Shown here: piece after piece, positions 52,021 through 59,888 of the stretch
Position numbering within the stretch: position 1 is the stretch's first letter
Layout of the letters: each line of letters opens with the position of its first letter
Source: Aureispira sp. CCB-QB1
GTDB lineage: Bacteria; Bacteroidota; Bacteroidia; Chitinophagales; Saprospiraceae
Assembly: GCF_000724545.1 (NCBI RefSeq)
Contig: NZ_JHBV01000027.1
Location: 121,038 to 185,037, forward strand
Direction: 5' to 3'
DNA: 64,000 bases
Notes under the pieces: generated by a model
Databases searched by the model: none
What the model was told of the DNA's origin: nothing
What the model saw: only the letters and a program-made list of their open reading frames with translations
Position numbers and translations under genes: made by a program

Positions 52021-52160
52021 TACTCCGTTGAAAAATCGTATTAGTTTGATTATCAGCAAGATGTACTTTTACTAACCTTTGCGCTAAAAGACTGGTAATC
52101 AAACTAATACAAGATGCTTTTTTACGTTTTTCGTAGAAAAACTAAAAAATCAACGGAGTA
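52021..52160 (+). repeat. Palindromic dispersed repeat, subfamily A (140 bp)
   Basis: Perfect terminal repeats TACTCCGTTGA and TCAACGGAGTA enclose the same internal stem as the copy at 34048, with the same 140-bp length. The internal right arm reads CTGGTAATCAAACTAAT, turning one A-U pair into a U.G pair in plus-strand RNA. Only a handful of other bases differ between the two copies. It lies about 170 bases upstream of the IPP isomerase gene. Confidence 0.9.
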
Positions 52161-52254
52161 TTATAATTTGTATTTTTGTGAAAAATAAAATAGTTTTCAC
52201 TTTTTATTGAAAGTTATGAAACAAAAACTTTAAATTGCAGTATTCAATTAGCAA

Positions 52255-52283
52255 TAGTTAGCTGCGCTGCTAATTAGTAGAAC
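52255..52283 (+). repeat. Solo AGTTAGCTGCGCTGCT module
   Basis: ATAGTTAGCTGCGCTGCTAA matches the module at 13994 and 23578 but no terminal repeats flank it. It lies 46 bases upstream of the fni start codon, close enough to be in its leader. Confidence 0.5.
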
Positions 52284-52328
52284 CAAATAAGATGAAACCC
52301 CAAATCCTTAATTTAATACCGCTTGCTT

Positions 52329-53378
52329 ATGAAAAATGGTTTATCAAAGCAACCATATATGGACAGAGATTTAACAGCATCTTCTCGAAAACAAGATCAC
52401 ATACAATTGGCGTTCAAATCTCAAATTGAACGAACTAGTTTAGATGATCGATTTTATTACGAACCACTATTAGCTGGTCATCCAACTGCTGAAGATCAAC
52501 ATTCTTTTACTTTTTTGGGTAAAACGATGCAAACACCTTTGTGGGTGTCAAGCATGACTGGTGGCACAGAATATGCAAATGTAATTAACCATAACTTAGC
52601 GAGAGTTGCACGAGACTTTGGTTTTGGAATGGGATTGGGATCTTGTCGAGGCTTATTGACAAGCGATCAATATTTACAAGATTTTGATGTACGTGCCATT
52701 ATTGGAGATGATTTGCCTTTGTATGCTAATTTGGGAATTGCTCAATTAGAACAATTGTTTGATGAGCAAAAATCCGTCTTAATTAGCGACCTAATTCATA
52801 AATTAAAAGCAGATGGTTTGATTATCCATGTCAATCCTTTTCAAGAATGGTTGCAGCCAGAAGGCGATCACTTTAAGTACCCGCCAATTGATACCATAAA
52901 ACGAGTGCTTGATGCGTTTCCTGATTTGAATATCATTGTTAAAGAAGTAGGTCAAGGCATGGGGTATAAGAGTTTGGAGGCATTGTTTCAATTGCCTATT
53001 ATGGCAGTAGATTTTGCTGCCAATGGAGGTACCAATTTTGCAAAGTTAGAATTGTTGCGCTCGGATGCCCAAAAACAAGAGATTTACTCTAAATTAGCCA
53101 ATGTAGGGCATAGTGCAGAGGAAATGGTTTTGATGACAAATCAGATAATGAACGATTTAGGGGAGCGAGCACTTTGTAAAGAAGTTATTATTTCTGGAGG
53201 AATTAAGGACTTTTTAGACGGGTATTATCTAATAAATAAACTATCTTCGCCTGCGATTTATGGTCAAGCATCTGCATTTTTGAAGCATGCACGAGGTGAT
53301 TACAAAGAATTATACGACTATGTTTCTACTCAAATAGAAGGATTGAAACTAGCAAAAAAATATTTAACAGTAAAGTAA
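52329..53378 (+). CDS. fni: Isopentenyl-diphosphate delta-isomerase, type II (FMN-dependent)
   Basis: The ATG at 52329 gives MKNGLSKQPYMDRDLTASSR; a TTG two codons earlier is less likely. The 349-residue enzyme interconverts IPP and DMAPP, the isoprenoid building blocks. Type II features: SSRKQDHIQLAF (substrate loop), TPLWVSSMTGGTEYAN, GMGLGSCRGLL, VNPFQEWLQPEGD, IVKEVGQGMG, AVDFAANGGTNFAKLE and ISGGIKDFLDGYYL (flavin phosphate binding). It is followed 94 bases downstream by HMG-CoA reductase, placing both in the mevalonate route to isoprenoids. Confidence 0.95.
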   Translation: MKNGLSKQPYMDRDLTASSRKQDHIQLAFKSQIERTSLDDRFYYEPLLAGHPTAEDQHSFTFLGKTMQTPLWVSSMTGGTEYANVINHNLARVARDFGFGMGLGSCRGLLTSDQYLQDFDVRAIIGDDLPLYANLGIAQLEQLFDEQKSVLISDLIHKLKADGLIIHVNPFQEWLQPEGDHFKYPPIDTIKRVLDAFPDLNIIVKEVGQGMGYKSLEALFQLPIMAVDFAANGGTNFAKLELLRSDAQKQEIYSKLANVGHSAEEMVLMTNQIMNDLGERALCKEVIISGGIKDFLDGYYLINKLSSPAIYGQASAFLKHARGDYKELYDYVSTQIEGLKLAKKYLTVK

Positions 53379-53472
53379 TGAATTGTAGTTAGTTGTTAGT
53401 CTATTTTCAAAATAGAACTGGAGTTCAACATCAATTTTAATTACAATTCAAGGTTTTAAAAACAAAACCAAT

Positions 53473-54828
53473 ATGAAAAAGCCAACAATAGTATCGGGAT
53501 TCTCAAAACTATCCAAACGAGGAAAAATTCGCTGGTTGGTAGAAAACTTCTTTATCAATCCAGAAGAAGTTGCACGCGAACTAAAAAGTTTTTGGTATGG
53601 TGATCCACAGAAACAGAAAATTTTCGACGACTTTAGCGAAAATACAGTAAGTAATTTTTATTTGCCTTACGGTGTGGTTCCTAATTTGGAAATCAATGGA
53701 AAACTATATTGTGTGCCGATGGTGATTGAAGAGTCTTCTGTTGTAGCAGCGGCTTCGGCAGCAGCTAAATTTTGGCTAAAAAGAGGCGGATTTAAAGCTG
53801 AAATTATTGCTACGCATAAAATTGGTCAAGTACATTTTGATTGGAAGGGAGATTATACCAAACTGTACAATCGTTTTTCGGAGTTGAAAGAACGTATTTT
53901 GGACGATACGGCACACATCACCTCCAATATGCGAGAGCGTGGTGGTGGAATTTCGGAAATAGAGTTGGTCAATATGACGCATTTAGAGGCGAACTATTAT
54001 CAGCTAAAAATGACTTTTGAGACCTGTGACTCAATGGGAGCCAACTTTATCAACTCTTGTTTAGAGGAGGCTTCTCGTTCATTGCGTGCTTTTATGAGTG
54101 AGCAAGAGAGTTTTTCTGACGAAGAAAAAGAGGTGACGGTTATCATGGCTATTTTATCAAATTATACACCAGAGTGTTTGGTGCGTGCTTGGGTAGAATG
54201 CCCTGTGGAAGATTTGGGGACATTTGATAATGGTAATATTGATGCGGCTACTTTTGCATATAAATTTGATAAAGCGCTCAAAATAGCACATATTGATGTG
54301 CATAGAGCCACCACACATAACAAAGGAATTTTTAATGGAATTGATGCCGTGGCATTAGCGACAGGAAATGATTTCCGAGCAATTGAGTCTTGTGGTCATA
54401 CGTATGCTGCACGAGATGGAAGTTACAAAAGCTTGTCGTCTGCTAAAGTAGAGGATGGCATGTTTAAGTTTTGGCTAGACATTCCACTAGCAATAGGAAC
54501 AGTAGGTGGTTTGACTTCTTTGCATCCGTTGGCCAAGCGTTCTCTGGAAATGTTAGGTAATCCTTCGGCAGAAGAACTGATGATGGTGATTGCAGCAACA
54601 GGCTTAGCACAAAATTTTGCTGCTGTTCGCTCCTTGGTAACAACAGGAATTCAACAAGGTCATATGAAAATGCATTTAATGAATATCTTGAATCATTTGG
54701 AGGCAACAGAAAAAGAAGCGATTGTTGTTCTGTCTCACTTCAAGGATAAATTAGTTTCGTTTACTGCGGTTCGTGATTTTCTTAATTTGTTGAGAACGAA
54801 TCCAACAACAGAACTAAAAATGAAATAA
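53473..54828 (+). CDS. mvaA: Hydroxymethylglutaryl-CoA reductase, class II
   Basis: A 451-residue enzyme that reduces (or, in degradative members, oxidises) HMG-CoA/mevalonate. Class II catalytic residues can be placed: Glu at 86-87 (VIEESSVVAAASAAAKFW), Lys284 in THNKGIFNGIDAVALATGND, Asp186 in CDSMGANFINSCLEEASR, and His in GHMKMHL at 397-401. Also present are GTVGGLTSLHPLAKRSLEML. Databases often name class II enzymes degradative, but the neighbouring IPP isomerase argues for a biosynthetic mevalonate role. No mevalonate kinase or HMG-CoA synthase gene is in the window. Confidence 0.94.
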   Translation: MKKPTIVSGFSKLSKRGKIRWLVENFFINPEEVARELKSFWYGDPQKQKIFDDFSENTVSNFYLPYGVVPNLEINGKLYCVPMVIEESSVVAAASAAAKFWLKRGGFKAEIIATHKIGQVHFDWKGDYTKLYNRFSELKERILDDTAHITSNMRERGGGISEIELVNMTHLEANYYQLKMTFETCDSMGANFINSCLEEASRSLRAFMSEQESFSDEEKEVTVIMAILSNYTPECLVRAWVECPVEDLGTFDNGNIDAATFAYKFDKALKIAHIDVHRATTHNKGIFNGIDAVALATGNDFRAIESCGHTYAARDGSYKSLSSAKVEDGMFKFWLDIPLAIGTVGGLTSLHPLAKRSLEMLGNPSAEELMMVIAATGLAQNFAAVRSLVTTGIQQGHMKMHLMNILNHLEATEKEAIVVLSHFKDKLVSFTAVRDFLNLLRTNPTTELKMK

Positions 54829-54934
54829 CAGGTTCGAATTAGAAAAGAAAAATAATTATCTTATATTTGAAGACATAGAGCAAACAGGTGGTTTGTTTTA
54901 TGTCTTTTTTTAGTTTTAATGGATTACCGAAAAA

Positions 54935-55252
54935 ATGGCAAAAAAACCAACCAAATTAGAATTATTATTAGAAGATATTCCAGCACCAATGCGCAATAAA
55001 TTTATTGTCGTAACAGCTTTATTTGTGGTTTGGATGTTCTTCTTTGATAATAATAGCATTATCTCTCAATATCGATTACAAGCAACCTTGCAAGAATTGC
55101 AATCAAAAAAGGATTATTATCAAACCGAAATAAGCCAAGCGGAAAAAGATAATAAAGAACTTTTTACGGATGATAAAACCAGAGAAAAGTTTGCTAGAGA
55201 ACATTATTACATGAAAAAGCCAGATGAAGAAGTTTTTGTGATTGAAAAATAA
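54935..55252 (+). CDS. Septum formation initiator (FtsB/DivIC-like)
   Basis: A 105-residue protein: a short cytoplasmic segment, one membrane helix (about 24-42, NKFIVVTALFVVWMFFF), then a coiled coil (about 50-80, YRLQATLQELQSKKDYYQTE) and the family tail KFAREHYYMKKPDEEVFVIE. This matches FtsB/DivIC proteins that assemble with FtsL and FtsQ at the division site. It sits between the mevalonate genes and sucD and has its own short upstream gap of about 106 bases. Confidence 0.9.
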   Translation: MAKKPTKLELLLEDIPAPMRNKFIVVTALFVVWMFFFDNNSIISQYRLQATLQELQSKKDYYQTEISQAEKDNKELFTDDKTREKFAREHYYMKKPDEEVFVIEK

Positions 55253-55294
55253 AAAAAAATTAATAAGCTACCTTATCAAAAAGGGAGGGATAAT

Positions 55295-55325
55295 TTTGTT
55301 CTACACTAGGTAATTTGTAAATTTG
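55295..55325 (+). promoter_or_regulatory. Bacteroidota-type promoter of sucD
   Basis: TTTG at 55295-55298 and TAAATTTG at 55318-55325 with a 19-base spacer match the consensus exactly. The ATG lies 46 bases after the -7 box. Confidence 0.8.
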
Positions 55326-55371
55326 GCACACTATACAATTCAATTAATAATCTTATAAATAAAGAAAAAAA

Positions 55372-56253
55372 ATGTCTGTACTAGTCAACAAAGATTCTAA
55401 AATCATTGTACAAGGTTTTACAGGAAAGGAAGGGACTTTTCATGCAAGCCAAATGATTGAATATGGCACTAATGTAGTAGGTGGTGTTACTCCAGGTAAA
55501 AGTGGTCAAACACACTTGGACCGTCCTGTTTTTGGAACTGTAGCTGATGCTGTTGCCAAAACTGGTGCAGATACTTCTATTATCTTTGTTCCTCCTCGCT
55601 TTGCTGCAGATGCTGTATTAGAAGCTGCAGATGCAGGAATCAAAGTAATTATCTGTATCACGGAAGGAATTCCAGTTCAAGATATGGTAAAAGTAAAAGC
55701 TTTTATCGAGGACAAAAATGTTCGCTTGATTGGACCAAACTGCCCTGGTATTATTACAGCTGAAGAAGCAAAAGTAGGTATTATGCCTGGGTTTATCTTC
55801 AAAAAAGGTAAAATTGGAATTGTATCTAAATCAGGTACGCTAACGTACGAGGCTGCTGACCAAATTGTAAAAGCTGGTTTGGGAGTAACAACGGCAATTG
55901 GTATCGGTGGTGATCCAATTATTGGAACGACAACAAAAGAAGCAGTTGAATTATTGATGGCTGACCCTGAAACAGAGGGTATCGTGATGATTGGTGAAAT
56001 TGGAGGAAATTTAGAGGCTCAAGCTGCTCGTTGGATCAAAGAACATGGTACGAAGCCTGTTGTTGGATTTATTGCTGGTGAAACGGCTCCTGTTGGTCGT
56101 ACAATGGGGCACGCTGGTGCTATCGTTGGTGGCGCAGACGATACTGCTGCTGCTAAGAAACGCATTTTGCGTGAGTGTGGTGTTTTGGTTGTAGATTCTC
56201 CTGCTGATATTGGAGCTACAATGGTAAAAGCACTAGAATCTGTAAAAGCATAA
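55372..56253 (+). CDS. sucD: Succinyl-CoA ligase, alpha subunit
   Basis: A 293-residue TCA-cycle enzyme subunit that, with SucC, couples succinyl-CoA cleavage to ATP or GTP formation. Visible features: the CoA-binding start [46 protein letters not shown] segment, [39 protein letters not shown], and the phosphorylated His247 in [11 protein letters not shown]. Length is normal. sucC is not adjacent, so the two subunits are encoded apart, as is common in Bacteroidota. A promoter and a terminator bracket the gene as a single unit. Confidence 0.97.
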   Translation: MSVLVNKDSKIIVQGFTGKEGTFHASQMIEYGTNVVGGVTPGKSGQTHLDRPVFGTVADAVAKTGADTSIIFVPPRFAADAVLEAADAGIKVIICITEGIPVQDMVKVKAFIEDKNVRLIGPNCPGIITAEEAKVGIMPGFIFKKGKIGIVSKSGTLTYEAADQIVKAGLGVTTAIGIGGDPIIGTTTKEAVELLMADPETEGIVMIGEIGGNLEAQAARWIKEHGTKPVVGFIAGETAPVGRTMGHAGAIVGGADDTAAAKKRILRECGVLVVDSPADIGATMVKALESVKA

Positions 56254-56285
56254 GCTAACTCAAGCAAGTATAGCTTTATTATAAA

Positions 56286-56321
56286 GAAAGCCACTTTGGA
56301 AACTCCCAAAGTGGCTTTTTG
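56286..56321 (+). terminator. Terminator of sucD
   Basis: AAAGCCACTTTGG pairs with CCAAAGTGGCTTT around a short loop, with TTTTT following. It is about 35 bases past the stop. Confidence 0.9.
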
Positions 56322-56651
56322 TTTATGCTAAGAATAGCATAGCTTTATTATGAGGTTAAAAAATCCCCTATTACACAGATAGCAAAAGGAACCAATCCGA
56401 ATGGTGGATTGATTCCTTCTTGTAATTCAGTACTCCAATTTTGAGGAGTATAATATATCCTATTTAGTAAGTCGGTTACTTATATAACAATCGGCTATTA
56501 TAACACTATACAGGGAGCGAATTGTTAGAAAAATAACGTCTATTTATTCCTGTAGTTGAATGAATTTCGTGTTGTTGGGTAAATAATAATACCAGAACGA
56601 GGGAATAAGAAACTCAGACGAGGGGTAAAATTGATTAGTGTATTTTAATAC
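56322..56651. other. Gap between sucD and the small sigma-linked gene
   Basis: No open frame, promoter consensus or repeat copy is seen in these 330 bases. Confidence 0.4.
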
Positions 56652-56891
56652 TTAGAGAGAGGAGTTAATCTTTGATTTAATGCTGTTAATAAGTGCTGGA
56701 GAAACACTACGACGATTAACTTTTTTGCGAAGGAATTCACGGAATGATTTCTCTTTTTGCAATTTAGCGAGTTGTTCAGGAGAATTTTTGACGTCTGTTA
56801 AAAATTCACGCGATTCTTGGTTGGATAGGGCTCCATCAAGATACATTACTAATCTTCTTTGGAATTCCCCTGGATTGCCAGATGTTTTCAT
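56652..56891 (-). CDS. Small charged protein downstream of the ECF sigma gene, possible anti-sigma factor
   Basis: I start at the ATG giving MKTSGNPGEFQRRLVMYLDG (79 residues); the frame extends 15 codons upstream from a TTG but the extension is hydrophobic and odd. The sequence YLDGALSNQESREFLTDVKN followed by SPEQLAKLQKEKSFREFL resembles the N-terminal helical part of anti-sigma factors (a short helix, a D/E-rich middle helix and a LxxExxF segment), but there is no zinc-binding His/Cys motif and no membrane helix. Position just downstream of the sigma gene supports a regulatory link (inference). Confidence 0.65.
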   Translation of the reverse strand: MKTSGNPGEFQRRLVMYLDGALSNQESREFLTDVKNSPEQLAKLQKEKSFREFLRKKVNRRSVSPALINSIKSKINSSL

Positions 56892-57026
56892 AATACTTAA
56901 TTTTAAAATATAAATAGAACTAAATAGATTTTTCAATAACAGTTTCTACTCTAGATGATTGTTTGTACTTTAAATAGAAAAGTAGGAGTAGAACTGCGAA
57001 ATGTTTATGGTTAATAAATTTAATAA

Positions 57027-57084
57027 ACAGAAAATGTTGCTTTACTGATAAACTATTACTGTGCCAATAAGTAACATTTTCTGT
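57027..57084 (-). promoter_or_regulatory. Inverted repeat between the sigma gene and the small downstream gene
   Basis: ACAGAAAATGTT (57027-57038) pairs perfectly with AACATTTTCTGT (57073-57084) across a 34-base loop. It begins 17 bases past the sigma stop. No T run follows directly on the minus strand, so it could be an attenuator, processing site or operator rather than a simple terminator. Confidence 0.5.
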
Positions 57085-57101
57085 CATAAATTGTTCAATT
57101 T

Positions 57102-57734
57102 TTATTTTTTTTGTCCACGTTTATCTTTATAACCCATGGATTGTGCATAATCTGTTAAACGCTCTTTAAGCATGTTTCTAGCACGATGCAACCTAGATCG
57201 AACAGTTCCGATAGGAATATCAATTATTTTAGATATTTCTTCATAAGTGAAGCCTTCAATGTCACAAAGTAGAATGACAGTTCTGAAATCAATAGGCAAT
57301 GCATTAATAGCATTGGTGACTTCATCGCCCATCATACCTTGAAAAATATCTTCTCTCAAGTCGAAGAAATCTACATAGCTTGCGTCTTCACTATCGTGAT
57401 AGGTTGCAATTTCCTCATAGTCTACCTGTGTTGGTCGTTTGCTTTTCTTACGATATTGGTTGATAAAAGCGTTCTTCAATATCTTAAACAACCAAGCCTT
57501 CGCATTAGTTCCTTGAATGTACTTATCTATGAATCTAAATGCCTTTAAATAAGTTTCTTGAACCAAGTCATTTGCATCATCTTCGTTGTAACAAAGGTGA
57601 AAAGCAAAATTATAGAGTGCGTCAATTTGAGGCATCAATTCGCTGTTAAATACGGCTAATTGCTCTGGTGTCGCTGTAGGAACTTCTTCCTGTTGGTCAA
57701 CTTCTTCTTCTAAGTATTCATTTTCGTTTTCCAC
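57102..57734 (-). CDS. ECF-type RNA polymerase sigma factor
   Basis: A 210-residue sigma-70-family protein of the ECF group. An acidic N-terminal extension (ENENEYLEEEVDQQEEV) precedes region 2 (about 33-100: LYNFAFHLCYNEDDANDLVQ, AFRFIDKYIQGTNAKAWLF) and region 4 (about 140-195: LPIDFRTVILLCDIEGFTYE, then IGTVRSRLHRARNML). The basic C-terminus is KDKRGQKK. Region 4 binds the -35-type element; target genes are not evident. A small possible anti-sigma gene follows after a 58-base inverted repeat, and a 140-bp palindromic repeat lies upstream. Confidence 0.93.
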   Translation of the reverse strand: MENENEYLEEEVDQQEEVPTATPEQLAVFNSELMPQIDALYNFAFHLCYNEDDANDLVQETYLKAFRFIDKYIQGTNAKAWLFKILKNAFINQYRKKSKRPTQVDYEEIATYHDSEDASYVDFFDLREDIFQGMMGDEVTNAINALPIDFRTVILLCDIEGFTYEEISKIIDIPIGTVRSRLHRARNMLKERLTDYAQSMGYKDKRGQKK

Positions 57735-57936
57735 GGTGATGTTGTATTTAAGTTGAATTTATTACCAATATTTTACAAATGACAGCATTGAATAGGAGCC
57801 ATGATTTACAAAACACGATAGTATTCTAGGATTTGTTAAAGCGATTGTTGTTGAATAAACTACGAAGTAATGTGAAAACTCAACTATTTATAATTATCAT
57901 AATAGTTGACAAAACTATATAGTATAGTATTAACAA

Positions 57937-58076
57937 TAGTTCGTTGGAAAACTTTATTAGTTTGATAATCAATAAGTTGCAGATTTGTTGTGTTTTTTAT
58001 TAAAATTTTGATTATCAAACTAATATAAATGTGCTTTTTTATCTTTTTGGTAAAAAAGTAAAAAATCAACGAACTA
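57937..58076 (+). repeat. Palindromic dispersed repeat, subfamily B (140 bp, reference copy)
   Basis: Perfect terminal inverted repeats TAGTTCGTTG (57937-57946) and CAACGAACTA (58067-58076). A perfect internal 17-bp stem ATTAGTTTGATAATCAA / TTGATTATCAAACTAAT. The right side has TTTTTTATC-TTTTT-GGTAAAAAAG. Length equals the subfamily A copies. It lies between the lutB-like gene and the sigma gene (about 200 bases from the sigma start). Confidence 0.9.
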
Positions 58077-58208
58077 CTAGTATTAATATACCCTAATTTA
58101 TTCCACATAGTTTCCCAAAATACGCTTTTTTTTCAAAAAAGCATAATTAATACCTTGAAATGGATAGGAATAGAAACTGTTGTTCGTTGGTGATCGAACT
58201 AAAATAGT

Positions 58209-59588
58209 TTATACTTTTCCTTTTTTCCAAAGCTGATTGAAAGTATGTTTGGGAAACTTGGGAAACTCTCTGCGATCGCCCCACATTTTGCTCAAGAACA
58301 AGTTGCCAACCAAGTTTTTGCTAAAAGCAGGAGCATTCATCAACGACCTATTCAACATTGCTGTTCGCCAAGCCCGCCACATCAGCTGTTCTTCTTTTGG
58401 GCGCAAATTTTCTGCTTCTTCAAAAGAACGATTGTATAATAGCATTTGATGAAGGTTGATGTTGACAGGGCAGTTTTCTGTACAACTGCCACATAAAGAA
58501 GACGCTTGGCTTAAATGGACATTGTCTTCAAATTTTCCGATTTTTAGATGAGGACTAATAACTGCACCAATAGGACCACTATAAGGGCTATCATAAGTAT
58601 GTCCACCAATGGTTTGATAGACAGGACAATTGTTGAGGCAAGAGCCACAACGAATACAATACATCGACTCTCGCATGTACTCATCGCCCATAACTTCGCT
58701 GCGTCCATTATCAAGCAAAATAACATACATATCTTCGGGACCATCTACTTCATGTGCTTGCTTAGGACCGCTCAAAATAGTATTGTAGACAGTGGTATTT
58801 TGTCCTGTACCAAACGTTGCCAACAAAGGCAAAAATAGATCTAAATCTTCTATTGAGGGAATCATTTTTTCAATTCCGATAATAGCAATATGTGTTTTGG
58901 GAAGCGTTGTTGCTAAACGCCCATTACCTTCATTTTCTACCAAGACCATAGAACCTGTATCTGCCAAAAGGAAGTTGCCTCCAGAAATACCAATGTCTGC
59001 TTGTGTGAAACGTTCTCGTAAAACTTGGCGAACATAAGCTGTTAGTGCTTCGGGGCTTGCATCTGGAGCGGTTTGGAATTTTTCGTGAAACAAATCAGCA
59101 ATATCTTCTTTAGACAAATGCATGGCAGGAGTAACAATATGATAAGGTGTTTCTCCTTTGACTTGAACAATAAATTCTCCTAAATCAGTTTCTAGAACTT
59201 CAATACCTTGTTCTTCTAATAGATGGTTTAGTTTTATTTCTTCTGTAATCATGGATTTAGACTTAACAACAATTTTTGCTGCTTTTTCTTTCATGATTTG
59301 GGTAATCGCCTTTTGTGCTTCTTCGATATCTTCTGCCCAAATAACTTTTCCTCCACGAGCCGTAAACTTTGCTTCAAATTCTTCTAGGAGAGCAGGTAAA
59401 TTTTGAATTGTTTTTGCTTTGATGTTTTTAGCCAATTGCCTTGCCTGCTCTAAGTTTTCAAACTGCTGTTTGCCTATAGCTACTTTGGTATGGTATTTCC
59501 CCATATTAAATTTAAGACGCTTTCGGTGCTCTTTTGAAAACGCTTTTTCCTCGGATTTTTCTAAAAAAGTAGCTAAGTGTTTATTCAT
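58209..59588 (-). CDS. lutB: LutB-like iron-sulfur protein (LUD domain)
   Basis: A 459-residue cytoplasmic protein. The N-terminal 290 residues are a LUD domain (AKIVVKSKSMITEEIKLNHL, GISGGNFLLADTGSMVLVEN). Two ferredoxin-like clusters follow: CIRCGSCLNNCPVY near residue 311 and CGSCTENCPVNINL near residue 363, the arrangement of LutB/YkgF. LutB works with LutA and LutC in L-lactate oxidation to pyruvate; those genes are not adjacent, so the lactate role is probable rather than shown. The gene is solitary here, with a divergent M16 peptidase gene upstream. Confidence 0.88.
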   Translation of the reverse strand: MNKHLATFLEKSEEKAFSKEHRKRLKFNMGKYHTKVAIGKQQFENLEQARQLAKNIKAKTIQNLPALLEEFEAKFTARGGKVIWAEDIEEAQKAITQIMKEKAAKIVVKSKSMITEEIKLNHLLEEQGIEVLETDLGEFIVQVKGETPYHIVTPAMHLSKEDIADLFHEKFQTAPDASPEALTAYVRQVLRERFTQADIGISGGNFLLADTGSMVLVENEGNGRLATTLPKTHIAIIGIEKMIPSIEDLDLFLPLLATFGTGQNTTVYNTILSGPKQAHEVDGPEDMYVILLDNGRSEVMGDEYMRESMYCIRCGSCLNNCPVYQTIGGHTYDSPYSGPIGAVISPHLKIGKFEDNVHLSQASSLCGSCTENCPVNINLHQMLLYNRSFEEAENLRPKEEQLMWRAWRTAMLNRSLMNAPAFSKNLVGNLFLSKMWGDRREFPKFPKHTFNQLWKKGKV

Positions 59589-59888
59589 TATTTCAAGGTA
59601 TTAGACATAACGATTATAAAATAGGTTTGATAGAGTTTAAATTATTGATTGCTAGTGATTAAGTAGATTTTTTGGGTTCTGTTAATTTGCCCAGCAAAAA
59701 TAGTCACACACTTTATAAGGTTATTTAGCAAACTATTAAGTTTGATAAAAAGTGCTTATTCTCCACAGAAGAATGGACCTTATCACAAATTTAACTAATT
59801 TTGCAATCTTTTTGACACTTTAGTTGTTTTATGCTTCAATATAAAAAGTAGTGGTTCTCATTTAAAGAAAAAGAACGAATAATAAAGA
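59589..59888. other. Divergent intergenic region
   Basis: A 300-base gap between the lutB-like gene (minus) and the M16 peptidase gene (plus). A TAATTTTG box near 59797 could serve the peptidase gene; a clear -33 box is missing. Nothing else seen. Confidence 0.35.

Noticed and set aside
2359..58076. Dispersed repeats considered as a CRISPR array
   Set aside because: Copies are kilobases apart, palindromic at their ends, vary in inner modules and have no spacer-repeat periodicity or cas genes.
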